In this document: positions 35,914 to 45,308 of the stretch, in pieces
Position numbering within the stretch: position 1 is the stretch's first letter
Layout of the letters: the number at the start of each line of letters is the position of its first letter
Assembly (NCBI GenBank): GCA_031274765.1
Contig: JAISPR010000127.1
Coordinates: 1 to 47,311 of the forward strand
Source of the DNA: Nitrososphaerota archaeon
Lineage (GTDB): Archaea > Thermoproteota > Bathyarchaeia > Bathyarchaeales > Bathycorpusculaceae
Reading direction: 5' to 3'
Length of the DNA: 47,311 nucleotides
The notes under the pieces: model-generated
The model's database searches: none
Seen by the model: the letters and a program-made list of their open reading frames with translations, nothing else
Told to the model about the DNA's origin: nothing
Program-made: the position numbers and the translations under genes

Positions 35914-36012
35914 ACAAGCAAATTAAAAAGGGCATTATCCCGATTATATAAATTCGTTAACCACAAACAAATTAAAAAGGGCATTATCCCGATTATATAA
36001 ATTCGTTAACCA
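35914..36012. repeat. 49-bp tandem direct repeat (two units)
   Basis: Two nearly identical head-to-tail units, each running ATTAAAAAGGGCATTATCCC then GATTATATAAATTCGTTAAC. A third, slightly diverged copy lies alone at 45460-45501. Each unit contains TTATATAA, which is a strong archaeal TATA box. The tandem could therefore be a duplicated promoter or part of a mobile-element end. Confidence 0.85.
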
Positions 36013-36545
36013 AAATAAACGACAAAAAAACAACCAACCCCAATCCTATGACGCATCATAGACAAAGAAAACCACATATACAAAAACCAAAAACAAGACA
36101 CCACCCAAAAATTGAGATAGATTTTTGGTCCGGTGCATACCTGCCTTTGCCCCTCCCAAGGGGGCTTGAGGCTTACTTTCAACAGTTTTGCTTTGTCCTC
36201 ATGTTTGCTAACGTTGCGGTTTTGTCAAACGTTTAGGGCTACTTAACACTTTTCTGCCAGGATAGTTTGCGTGTTGGCGTTTTGCTTATCGGTTAAGCAG
36301 TTTGCTTCTTTGGTTATTTTTGGAGGCAGGCCTGTTCTGCGTCTTATTGATCCCTATCTGTGCGCACTGGTTGGTAGTTTTATTTGACAACAGCGTGATG
36401 ATGGACAGGGCTTTGTTTTCTAGTGCATTTTACATAATGTTTATGCAATTTGGATCAATACAAAATAGTTTTGCCCCAAAGCCCGCTAACTTTTAACCAC
36501 AGCTGTTATTAGGAACTGTTGTTTACCTTCAAGGGAGGCAGTTTT
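36013..36545. other. intergenic region before PPK2, no gene seen
   Basis: Includes a short open frame without motif after the tandem repeat (36048-36236). The region from 36240 to 36480 is T/G-rich. The end (36532-36545) carries the PPK2 ribosome site. No known structure was recognised. Confidence 0.35.
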
Positions 36546-37436
36546 GTGTCTGTTAATGCGCGAGATTTTAGAGTGTGTTCTGATAAGGGTATATGTCTTA
36601 AAAATTATGAATCAAACTGGTTACCAAAATGGATAGACCAAGAAAATCACAGGGGTCTAAAGCAACAAGCCTTGGTGGTTCTTGAGGAAAATCGGCAAAA
36701 ACTCATACATGAACAAGAACTGCTCTGGGCAAGTGATAGTTATGCTATGTTGATTATACTGCAGGGTATGGATGCGGCAGGTAAAGACAGTACTATTCGT
36801 CATGTTATGTCAGGAGTTAATCCGCAGGGATGTCGAGTTACTAGTTTTAAAACGCCCTCTGCAGAGGAGCTTAAGCATGATTTTTTGTGGCGTCACATAA
36901 AAATGCTTCCTGAACGGGGTAGTATTGGTATTTTTAATCGTTCCTATTATGAGGATGTGTTAATTGTTAAGGTCCGTTCGGATGTTTTTGCTAAACAAAA
37001 GTTGCCGCCAATAGAGAATAAGGAGCGGTTTTGGGAGCACCGCTATGAGGATATAAATTCTTTTGAGCGTCATCTCACTCGATGTGGAACTTTGGTTCTC
37101 AAATTTTATCTCCATATCTCAAAGAAGGAACAAAAAAAACGTCTGCTCAAACGGCTTGAAAATCCAGCTAAAGCTTGGAAGTTTTCGCTAACCGATATTG
37201 AGGAACGCACCAAATGGTCAGAGTATGAAAAGGCCTACGAGGAGATGTTAAACAAAACCAGTACAAAATGGGCACCGTGGTATGTTGTGCCAGCAGATAG
37301 GAAATGGGTTGCGCACGCTTTGGTTTCAGAGGTTATCACTACAGAAATTAAAAAACTTAACTTGGAATATCCAGCGTTAAGTGAAACCAAAAAAAGAGAG
37401 TTAGCAGCAGCCAAAGCAGAACTAGAAAAAGAATAA
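36546..37436 (+). CDS. ppk2: polyphosphate kinase 2 family protein
   Basis: 296 residues from GTG 36546, set by GGAGG seven bases upstream. Walker A GMDAAGKDS is at 74-82, the Walker B-like block GIFNRSYYEDVL at 128-139, and the lid KKRLLKRLENPAKAWKFSL around 198-214. PPK2 uses polyphosphate to phosphorylate nucleotides (NDP to NTP, or NMP to NDP by class). The single domain rules out the two-domain class II. Convergent with ppx, whose stop is directly adjacent. It provides the polyphosphate-spending arm of this island. Confidence 0.94.
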   Translation: MSVNARDFRVCSDKGICLKNYESNWLPKWIDQENHRGLKQQALVVLEENRQKLIHEQELLWASDSYAMLIILQGMDAAGKDSTIRHVMSGVNPQGCRVTSFKTPSAEELKHDFLWRHIKMLPERGSIGIFNRSYYEDVLIVKVRSDVFAKQKLPPIENKERFWEHRYEDINSFERHLTRCGTLVLKFYLHISKKEQKKRLLKRLENPAKAWKFSLTDIEERTKWSEYEKAYEEMLNKTSTKWAPWYVVPADRKWVAHALVSEVITTEIKKLNLEYPALSETKKRELAAAKAELEKE

Positions 37437-39011
37437 CTATGCGTTGGGTGTTACAATACATTGTGTGCTTAGATGTTTCTCAAACGCGCAGTAAAATGCT
37501 ATCTGATTCTGCGACACACTCCATTCCTCTAAACTGCAATCGCTATCTGAGTAGAACCGCAAAACAACATGGTCTTTACTTTCCTTAACAAACTCGGCCT
37601 TCTTAACTAGTCCACGATGGCTTCGGTCAAGTTTCTCTGCAAACCTCAAAAATGTCGAGAGCACCATAATGGCTTCTTTGCTTTTTTCATCCAACCCGGA
37701 GATGGTTTTTAGAATTTTTTTCGTGGGATACTTTTTCCGATGAAAACGGGCAATATTTGCCATCAGCTGAATTTCTGTTTTATCAAACCCTGGAAGCCCT
37801 GCATTGCTGATGATATAGTGAGAATGCAGATGGTGGTCATTAAAAGAAAGAAAGTCACCAACATCATGAAGAGCCGAAGCATGTCTTAGCAGATCCCGTG
37901 CGTTCATACCCAGATTGTGAAGTTCTATTTTTTTAGCACTATCAAAAAGCTCTAGAGCCAAACCCGCAACGGTTTCAGCATGTTTTTCATCAAAATTACA
38001 AGATCTGCCCAAATAGAGGACACTTTGGTTTCTCACCGGTTCTTTTTGGAGTGCCCGAAAACCAGCAAAAGTAGACAAGTATTCCACCAAAAGACCATCA
38101 CGGAGTTCTCTGGGACTTATATTGATCTCTTCTAACCCAAATTTTTCCATAATACCCTCTACAATTGCAGCACCCGCAATAATAATGTCTGCACGTTCAG
38201 GGTTTATAGCAGGTAATCGTTTGCGTTCCTTGAGAGGTAACCAACATAGGACCATTGCAAGTTTTTTGAGGTTTTTTCTAGTCAAAACCAAAATGCCATC
38301 ATTGTTATCAGCTTTTTTAAACAGTTTATTTGCAATTTCAGCCAAATTAATTATAGTGCCCGAAGAACCCCAGGCTATACGAACGCCATATTCTAAAACC
38401 TGAGGTGTTATCAAATTAATTTTATTGCAAGCATCGTGCCGTATCTGCTTGTAGAGCGCACTATCTATAGAACCTTCCCAGCCTTCCCCAATAAACTGAG
38501 CGGTTAAGCGAATTGCACCTAAACGAAGACTACTAATATAGAAGCATTCATGCTGGTTGCCAATGGCAATCTCGGTACTGCCACCACCTAAATCAATAAA
38601 GAGCGATTTCTTAACACCCATATCTATACCACTAGAGACCCCCAACCAAATAAGACGTGCCTCCTCCTCTCCGGAGATAACCCTGACACTTAAACCGGTT
38701 TTTGATTTGAGGTTTTTTAGAAACTCAGCTTGATTAGTAGCCTCACGAAGCGCTGAAGTTCCCACAGATATTATCTCTACAGCGCCATATGTTCGAGCTA
38801 AATCGGCAAATTTTTCGCAAACAAATATAGCACGCTCCATCGCTTCAGGTTTTAGGGTTTGATCCCTAAATTCGCCCTCGCCTAGTCGGACAACTTCTTT
38901 TTCTCGACTAAGGGTAGTGTAGGAAAAATTGGGATTAATTCTTGCCACTAAGAGACGGATGGCGTTTGTGCCAATATCAATAAATCCTACGACGTTTTCA
39001 GCGTTTTTCAC
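37437..39011 (-). CDS. ppx: exopolyphosphatase / Ppx-GppA phosphatase with C-terminal HD domain
   Basis: 524 residues. The ASKHA-fold N-terminus has FIDIGTNAIRLLV (phosphate-binding loop 1), SVGTSALREATN, SGEEEARLIWLGVSSG and the second loop FIDLGGGSTEIAIG. The C-terminal third has an HD-type helical domain (ASALHDVGDFLSF, then HHLHSHYIISNAGLPG). This layout and length match long-form PPX/GppA proteins, which release phosphate from polyphosphate ends or hydrolyse pppGpp. Last gene of the ppk1 operon, eight bases after the CHAD fusion gene. Confidence 0.95.
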   Translation of the reverse strand: MKNAENVVGFIDIGTNAIRLLVARINPNFSYTTLSREKEVVRLGEGEFRDQTLKPEAMERAIFVCEKFADLARTYGAVEIISVGTSALREATNQAEFLKNLKSKTGLSVRVISGEEEARLIWLGVSSGIDMGVKKSLFIDLGGGSTEIAIGNQHECFYISSLRLGAIRLTAQFIGEGWEGSIDSALYKQIRHDACNKINLITPQVLEYGVRIAWGSSGTIINLAEIANKLFKKADNNDGILVLTRKNLKKLAMVLCWLPLKERKRLPAINPERADIIIAGAAIVEGIMEKFGLEEINISPRELRDGLLVEYLSTFAGFRALQKEPVRNQSVLYLGRSCNFDEKHAETVAGLALELFDSAKKIELHNLGMNARDLLRHASALHDVGDFLSFNDHHLHSHYIISNAGLPGFDKTEIQLMANIARFHRKKYPTKKILKTISGLDEKSKEAIMVLSTFLRFAEKLDRSHRGLVKKAEFVKESKDHVVLRFYSDSDCSLEEWSVSQNQIAFYCAFEKHLSTQCIVTPNA

Positions 39012-39019
39012 TGTGGGGT

Positions 39020-41329
39020 CTATAGCAATATCACTTTCCTCTTAAAAATTTTTTCAAACAGAGCTTTCTTTTTATTAAATACGGATAGCTCCATCAGTAG
39101 ATTCATTTCAGTTAAGCAACTCACCACGACCTTTTTTGCGCTAACTTTGACACTTAGTGCTTTAACACAGTTTTTATGACGGCAGTCAAGACTGTCAGCT
39201 AAACGTAAAAGTGCAGCCAGCACGTAAATAGAATGTATTGATTTGGAATCAAGAGAATTAAGGTTGTAGTGTTTGGGTTTTGGTAATCCTCCACGGTGAT
39301 ATCTTGCAATACTAGCAATGATTCTTCGCTCCTTGGAGGAAAAAGGCAGCTGTGAGTCGTTTAGGATAAGGGTCATTGATTTTTTATGATGTGCCCCGCC
39401 GGGTTTTGATAATCCCACATCATGAAGCATTGCAGCACATTTAAGCCAGCATCGTTCCTGGTGACCTAACTTATGAAGCTCAGCTAACTCATCAAATAAA
39501 GTTAAAGCAAGACAAGTGACGTGCCGATGGTGTTTAGTATCTATTGAGAGGCGCTCAGAAAATTGCTCGCATGCCGCCACAGCAACATTGCAATCAGATA
39601 TCAGCAAGGCGCGTTTCGCTTTATCTTCTTTGGCAACAGTATTTATTGATACACCGCGCAGAAGCATCTGGGCAAAACTCTCAGGCAGGCCGTATTTGCG
39701 CATATTATGGGCGGCGGTTTCCACATCGTAGGGTAATCTAATTAGTTCAACATTTAGAGGGTTGAAACTCAAAAGAGCATAAGCAGTTTGGGGGTTTCCA
39801 TCGAGGGGGCATCCAACACTGCCTGGATTCACAAAAACAGTTCCGTTCACCTCACGTTGAAACGGCATGTGTGAATGACCAATCACTACAATATCAGGGG
39901 TTATCTGGGTTAATTTTTGCATTTGTTTGGGGGGCATATCAGCATAGAGGGGCTTAGTTATTGTCTGAGGACTGTCATGCATTACAAAAAGCTGTTTATC
40001 ACCTGCTTTTAAGCAAAGTTTTTGGGGCAACAAAGAGAGATATTTTTCAGATGACCCGGAGAGGGGGGATTTGGCAGGTTTAGATAGTTTTTTTTTCACA
40101 TCATCTTGGTTTTCTAGCATTTCTATGTCATAGTTGCCAGCGATGTTTAGCACATTTTTCTCACAGAGTAACGCGATGACTTTGTTTGGGCAAACGCCAA
40201 AGCCCACAGAATCTCCTGCATTAATATAAACTTCTGCTCCACGCATTTTAGCATCTTGAAAAACCTGTTGTAGTGCCGCTAAATTAGCGTGGATATTTGC
40301 CATCACTGCGATTTTACCAGAGTTAGATAATAGAATGGGATGGACTTTTTCTGTCAATGATGCAAGGGTTTGGCGGCTGAATTTATTGATCAGTTGTTCA
40401 AATGTATGTGTGGTTAGGGATTGATTCCAGAGGTCTACAAGCTGGCTATAGCATTTTTTTCTTTTGTCCAAGAGATAGGCTTCAAAGCTCTGCAGGGAAG
40501 GGTCTATAATTGGCCGGGATTGGTTTTTTGTAATGTTTCGAGGGGTTTTCTGTAGTTTTGTGCTAAACTTGGGAAGGTAGTCAAGCCAGACGTCGCAGTC
40601 ATGTAGTTCACCTAATATATCTTGAAAATCTTTAACCAGTTGGATTTCAGAGCAAAGTTTGTTCTCGTAGAGCAAAGCAAAACATTCCAGAGTGTAGCGA
40701 AGTTTTTTGGCGTAGATGCGCATCTGATGATGATGGTGTGATTCATTTTCGAGGTAAATATATTGTTTTAAGGAGAAAAAATCGTTTAGTCTAAGGTTTA
40801 TGTACCAACATGCGTTTTGGAACACTTGGGCAGGATCAGGGGGATTTTGGTGGGTTATTAAATTCTCGCAGTGACTTTGGAGGTTAGTTAGGGTTTGGGT
40901 TATTTTGAGTTTTTCTAAACTCTGGCTAATTGTGATTTGGATGTTTTTTCGACGGTTTTTATGATCTTCTAAGAGGGCATTTAGGCCTGTTTTGTCGGCA
41001 GCGAGTTCAGGTTTGGTTAGATAGTTTTCTACAAAGCGGATGTGTACATCTATGTCTCTTGCTTTGGAGAGTAGTTGGGTAACTTTTTTGATATCTCTGC
41101 GCCAAAGAGTGGATTTTTTTTTGGAAAAACAGTTCTCAAAGAGCAGTAAGCCGACCCTTAGCCGACGGGAACCTACCCGCGCTTTATGCACATATGCTAT
41201 GTCAGGGTTTGCTATGACACCTTTGATTAAGTCATCATAGCCCTCCAATAGTTTTAGCAGGGTTTGAGCTCCAAAGGTGCAGTAATCAGAGTTAACTGTA
41301 CACGGTTGAAATATAGGCTGCGTATTCAT
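39020..41329 (-). CDS. CHAD - metallophosphoesterase - HD three-domain fusion
   Basis: 769 residues. Residues ~15-310 are a CHAD domain, which binds polyphosphate: two basic helical halves with HKARVGSRRLRVGL (48-61) and HHHHQMRIYAKKLRYTLE (198-215). Residues ~338-535 are a YfcE-type metallophosphoesterase with AGDSVGFG, GNYD, HDSP, GHSHMPF and NPGSVG; the first metal Asp (usually DIHGN) is Asn345 (ANIHAN), so activity is uncertain. Residues ~590-769 are an HD domain (MLHDVGLSKPGG, ARYHRGG) resembling the PPX C-terminus. The start overlaps ppk1 by 38 bases and ppx follows after eight, so it is translationally tied to polyphosphate enzymes. Confidence 0.9.
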   Translation of the reverse strand: MNTQPIFQPCTVNSDYCTFGAQTLLKLLEGYDDLIKGVIANPDIAYVHKARVGSRRLRVGLLLFENCFSKKKSTLWRRDIKKVTQLLSKARDIDVHIRFVENYLTKPELAADKTGLNALLEDHKNRRKNIQITISQSLEKLKITQTLTNLQSHCENLITHQNPPDPAQVFQNACWYINLRLNDFFSLKQYIYLENESHHHHQMRIYAKKLRYTLECFALLYENKLCSEIQLVKDFQDILGELHDCDVWLDYLPKFSTKLQKTPRNITKNQSRPIIDPSLQSFEAYLLDKRKKCYSQLVDLWNQSLTTHTFEQLINKFSRQTLASLTEKVHPILLSNSGKIAVMANIHANLAALQQVFQDAKMRGAEVYINAGDSVGFGVCPNKVIALLCEKNVLNIAGNYDIEMLENQDDVKKKLSKPAKSPLSGSSEKYLSLLPQKLCLKAGDKQLFVMHDSPQTITKPLYADMPPKQMQKLTQITPDIVVIGHSHMPFQREVNGTVFVNPGSVGCPLDGNPQTAYALLSFNPLNVELIRLPYDVETAAHNMRKYGLPESFAQMLLRGVSINTVAKEDKAKRALLISDCNVAVAACEQFSERLSIDTKHHRHVTCLALTLFDELAELHKLGHQERCWLKCAAMLHDVGLSKPGGAHHKKSMTLILNDSQLPFSSKERRIIASIARYHRGGLPKPKHYNLNSLDSKSIHSIYVLAALLRLADSLDCRHKNCVKALSVKVSAKKVVVSCLTEMNLLMELSVFNKKKALFEKIFKRKVILL

Positions 41330-43421
41330 GCCATATACCTCGGTTTTGAATTAACCAAAACTGTGAATTAATGCTTGTCTCACCAGGTTTAGGGGTGATT
41401 CTTTGGTAAGTGCCATCGGAGAGGAGTTTTCGGGCTTTAACATTGTCTTTGAGGTGAATTTTGAGCATGTATTCAAAGATTCCGTGACGTATTTGGGGGT
41501 CAGGAACACTAAAGAGAACCTCTACCCGGTCTTTGAGGTTGCGAATCATCATATCAGAACTGCCAATTAAGAGCTCAGTTGCACCGCCATTTTCAAAGTA
41601 ATAGATACGTGCATGTTCTAAAAATCGTCCAACAATAGAGGTTACAGATATGTTTTCGCTTACCTGGGCTATACCAGGACATAGAACACACAGAGCCCGG
41701 ATATTGAGCTCCACTTTAACCCCTGCTATAGATGCACGGTAGAGAGCTTTTATTATGTCTTTGTCTTCTAAATTGTTGAGTTTAAATGCTAAATAGCCTT
41801 TTCCGGTTTGCTTGTGTGCATTGATTTCACGTTCAATTCTGGACAAAAGTTCATTTTTAAGTTTTTTGGGTGCCACCAGTAGATGTTTAAAGTCTCTTTC
41901 AGGCACACCATTAATTAGACTGTTAAATAACGCTTCAAGTTCTAGACCAACTTCGGGATTAGCGGTCAAGTAACCTATATCACCATATATTTTAGCAGTC
42001 ACAGCATTATAGTTACCTGAACCCACATGCGAATACCGTACTAAGCCTTCTTTTTCCCGCCGGACTATGAGACAGAGTTTAGCATGAACTTTAAAGTTGG
42101 GGAAATTATAAACAGTAGTGACACCTGCTTGTCGGAGTTTTGAAACTAACAAGATATTATTTTCTTCGTCGAATTTGGCTTTTAACTCGACGATAGCAGT
42201 TACTTTTTTACCGCTTTGTGCAGCCAGCATTAGGGCATTTACGATGGATGAATTTACATCCATACGATACAGTGTGATGCAAATGGTTTCGACCCAGGGG
42301 TCTTGTGAGGCTTCTTTTAGTAAATCTATGATTATTTCAAATCCGTCATAGGGGTGGTAGAGTACTATATCGCGTTTAGCAATTGTGGTAAACATGTTTT
42401 TCTCAGGGGTTAGCAAAGGTAAAATGGAGGGGAGAAATACGCGGTCTTTTAATCCGGGGTGAGGAATTTTGTATAGATGCCAAAGATCTACTAGACCAAG
42501 TGGGCCGTCAAAGGTATATGTTAGGGTGGAAGATAGATTAAAGTAATTTCGCAGGGTTTTTTTTAGGGCTTCAGGGGTCTGTTTATCGAATTCAAGTCGG
42601 CTTGGGAAACCGGTTTTTCTTTTGGTGAGACCTTTTTTTACTGACCCCAAAAAATCAGAGGTATTGGTTATGATTTCTATTTCACTGTTGCGGGTTAGTC
42701 TAAAGGGATAGGCAGTTAAGCCGTGGGTGTTTGGAAAAATTAGATCTAAACAGTTCAGAACAAGGTCTTCTATGAAGATGAAATTGTGTTCGATGAGTTC
42801 ACGGTAGGGGTTTTGGGGGACAGTTAGGAGGCGTCCGATTTTTTCTGTGGGAAACCCTACAATTGAGTGGAAGGTTTTGGTTGCTGATTCTACACATAGG
42901 TGAATATGTAGATTTTCGATTAGGGGTGCTTCAGAGGGTTCTTTAAATATTTTTATTTGGGATAAAAGGGTGGTTTTGAAGTAGTTGCGCAAGATGTCTT
43001 TGGATTTGTCTGTTAGGTCTAGGTATTTTTGGATGGTTATGTTTTCTTTGGCCAATGCAGGTAAGAGTTCGTTTTTCCAGCAGTTCGCATGTTTCTCAAG
43101 TAAGGGAGGCATCTTTTTGCTAACAGCCAAAACCTGCTCTAGAGAAGTTAGTCCATCTGCTGAACGTTCTTGGGATTCTTTGGTTATTTTTTTAATGAGG
43201 CGCGCAACGCGGGTCATAAAAAATTCATCAAGGTTGCTGCCACAGATTGCTAAAAATTTGACACGTTCAAGTAAGGGATGCCATTCGTCTTGGGCTTCTT
43301 CTAAAATACGTGCATTGAAGCTTAACCATCCGAGTTCTCTGTTGAGGTAGTAATTTTTGTTATCTAGATTTTTTTCTTTAATTTGGTTAGATTTCACGGT
43401 GTAATTTGTGAGGGTTGACAC
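41292..43421 (-). CDS. ppk1: polyphosphate kinase 1
   Basis: 709 residues from GTG. It makes long-chain polyphosphate from ATP, reversibly. NREL-type N-domain (YLNRELGWLSFNARILEEA) and a head domain precede two phospholipase-D-like catalytic domains. His446 (KVHAKL) matches the phospho-histidine of the E. coli enzyme (His435), His465 (YSHVGSGNYN) matches the neighbouring His, and His603 (LEHARIYYF) matches His592. All motifs are intact and the length is normal. First gene of the ppk1 - CHAD fusion - ppx operon. Confidence 0.96.
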   Translation of the reverse strand: MSTLTNYTVKSNQIKEKNLDNKNYYLNRELGWLSFNARILEEAQDEWHPLLERVKFLAICGSNLDEFFMTRVARLIKKITKESQERSADGLTSLEQVLAVSKKMPPLLEKHANCWKNELLPALAKENITIQKYLDLTDKSKDILRNYFKTTLLSQIKIFKEPSEAPLIENLHIHLCVESATKTFHSIVGFPTEKIGRLLTVPQNPYRELIEHNFIFIEDLVLNCLDLIFPNTHGLTAYPFRLTRNSEIEIITNTSDFLGSVKKGLTKRKTGFPSRLEFDKQTPEALKKTLRNYFNLSSTLTYTFDGPLGLVDLWHLYKIPHPGLKDRVFLPSILPLLTPEKNMFTTIAKRDIVLYHPYDGFEIIIDLLKEASQDPWVETICITLYRMDVNSSIVNALMLAAQSGKKVTAIVELKAKFDEENNILLVSKLRQAGVTTVYNFPNFKVHAKLCLIVRREKEGLVRYSHVGSGNYNAVTAKIYGDIGYLTANPEVGLELEALFNSLINGVPERDFKHLLVAPKKLKNELLSRIEREINAHKQTGKGYLAFKLNNLEDKDIIKALYRASIAGVKVELNIRALCVLCPGIAQVSENISVTSIVGRFLEHARIYYFENGGATELLIGSSDMMIRNLKDRVEVLFSVPDPQIRHGIFEYMLKIHLKDNVKARKLLSDGTYQRITPKPGETSINSQFWLIQNRGIWHEYAAYISTVYS

Positions 43422-43496
43422 GAGGATTTTTTCTTCCTGAGATTATATTTTTACAAGGGGTATAAATAATTAAATATTGGATACGTGGCCTATATA

Positions 43497-43649
43497 CTTA
43501 CATTTGGCAGTTTAGCTCACATAGCCAAAATTAAATTGTTGTCAAAAATATTTGTATAGTAATAGAATTATTGTAAAAATAACCAAAATATGTAATGGTC
43601 TGAATATAAACAATTTGACAGGTTTTCTTCTCAAACTGCCAAACGTGAG
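43497..43649. repeat. MITE-like element with ~18-bp inverted ends, copy 2 of 3
   Basis: Left end CTTACATTTGGCAGTTTAG, right end on the opposite strand CTCACGTTTGGCAGTTTG. The interior matches the 9079 copy around ACATAGCCAAAA and ATTGTAAAAATAACCAAAA. It lies in the promoter region of the ppk1 operon. Confidence 0.78.
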
Positions 43650-43783
43650 AAAGATTGAATGTTAATTATTTTTATAGTTTATAAGATTGTGTTTCAGTAT
43701 TTGTGTTTTTCCAGGAAAGCTTATGTACTGTGTTTGATTTTTATGTCATTTTTTGAATTTAAACTGCATTCTTTTTATTTATC

Positions 43784-43938
43784 ATCTGCATTTGGTAGTT
43801 TGATCTAAAACAGCCAAAAATAAATTGTCGCTCAAAAATATTTGAAAAATGAGAAAATTATTGTAAAAATAACTAAACCTTACAATAATATGTAATATAA
43901 ATAATTCGAAGTATTTTTTCTCAACTGTCAAGCGTGAG
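43784..43938. repeat. MITE-like element with ~18-bp inverted ends, copy 3 of 3
   Basis: Left end ATCTGCATTTGGTAGTTTG, right end on the opposite strand CTCACGCTTGACAGTTG. It is in direct orientation to copy 2, 134 bases away, and more diverged at the right end. Between the two copies the sequence is AT-rich with no gene. Confidence 0.75.
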
Positions 43939-44057
43939 TTATTAGAATGATTTTCAAATTATTAGTTGCATGAACGTAAGGTTTTGAAACTAAATTTTAT
44001 AGATGAGCATAAATATATAGAAAGTGTTAAATCAAGCACCTTTCTTAATAAGAGGCT

Positions 44058-44588
44058 ATGAACTCGTTTTCTCTAAAAGAAAAAGGCTTTCCCAATTTTC
44101 TTCCCCTAAAAGAACTCCAACTCAGTAGCCTCCCAGAAAACACAAATAGCGTCATAGTCATAGCAGACATAACATTAATAGACAAACCAGAATCAGACAT
44201 ACTCTACATTGGCAAAACCAAAAAACTTGCAAAAAAAATTTTTGGCGGTTATTTTGCAGGATATGGCAATAAAACCACTCAAAAAATCCACACAGCCCTC
44301 TTTGATGAAGGCTATATCGAAAAAACAGCCATAAGCTGGTTTCTAACTAACAACCCCAAAGCAACACAAAAAGAACTTTTAGAAAACTTTAAAAAAGAAC
44401 ATACCAGTTGCCCTCCGTGGAATGCTATAAAAAAGCTAGAAAATAAACCTCAAGCAGCCGCAAAAAAAGCAACACCACCGGTAGCTAAAGCGTTAAAAAA
44501 AGTCACTAAAAAGCAAAAACCACCCAATAAACAAACCGTTAAAAAAGACAAACAAAAAACAAAAGACACAGCACAAACAAACCATTAA
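44058..44588 (+). CDS. GIY-YIG-like fold protein with Lys-rich tail
   Basis: 176 residues. Residues ~50-110 (DILYIGKTKKLAKKIFGGYF, then GYGNKTTQKIHTALFDEGYI) resemble the GIY-YIG nuclease core: the YIG, the Lys/Arg after it, and an Ile-His helix. The first GIY strand (VIVIADITLI) is degenerate, so catalytic activity is uncertain. The last ~45 residues are Lys/Pro/Ala-rich and probably disordered, suited to binding DNA. GAGG before ATG, and a TATA-like AAATATATAG about 45 bases upstream. Monocistronic. Confidence 0.7.
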   Translation: MNSFSLKEKGFPNFLPLKELQLSSLPENTNSVIVIADITLIDKPESDILYIGKTKKLAKKIFGGYFAGYGNKTTQKIHTALFDEGYIEKTAISWFLTNNPKATQKELLENFKKEHTSCPPWNAIKKLENKPQAAAKKATPPVAKALKKVTKKQKPPNKQTVKKDKQKTKDTAQTNH

Positions 44589-45308
44589 AATCAATCAACA
44601 CCACCCTTTTTTAAATAATACCCAAAACACACACCTAACCAAGATTACATATCAACCAAAATAAAACAACCAACACCTGCAGCATAGAATAGCCACATAT
44701 ATTCCAAGATTGAGCACCAGAATTTTGACCTTTCACCATTTTAAACAGACGCATACACGCTTCTCCAAACCCTTCATGCCATCACCGACTTTGGAACAAA
44801 ACTATTTTGGGTTAACACGAATAGCATAAATATTATATAAAAACACAACAGAAAACAAAACAACCGCCCACCATCACCCCGCCACTGCCAAATAAAACCC
44901 CAAACCCCGCTTATCAAACAAAAACCCACCCTCGAGAGGCTACGATAAAAATATTGCGACAAAAAAACAACTACCAAAACCACCACCCGAGCAAGAATAC
45001 TAGCCCAAACACCAAACTTACAACCGTAACTATGCCTTTTTGCCCCTATATCAGCATTTAACACTCAATTCCAACCCCATTTAAACAAACAACCACAACC
45101 CTCAAATAAAATTGCCCCCATATTACCCCTATACAAAACACACCACAACCCACACAAACAACATTCAAAAAACTAAAACAACAACACCAAACCCCCCTCC
45201 AACTCCAACACACAAAAGAACACACCACGTAAACAAAAACCACACCAAATAGAACAAACAAAAAAACAACCCCAAAAACAACCCAAATCCCAGACAAAAT
45301 AACCCCCC
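44589..45308. other. A/C-rich strand-asymmetric segment, no convincing gene
   Basis: The + strand is very A/C-rich from about 44820 to 45308 and leads straight into the CCCCCC flank of a ~105-bp repeat, as at 16255-16365. Open frames on the opposite strand are skew artefacts. It looks like decayed transposase DNA similar in composition to the ISAzo13- and IS630-type remnants. Confidence 0.4.

Noticed and set aside
35914-36012. Tandem direct repeats as a small CRISPR array
   Set aside because: The units are 49 bases head to tail with no spacers of constant length, there are only two, and no cas gene is nearby.
36048-36236. 62-codon frame downstream of the tandem TATA repeats as a gene driven by them
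   Set aside because: No ribosome site or motif; the sequence is basic then hydrophobic without a normal pattern.
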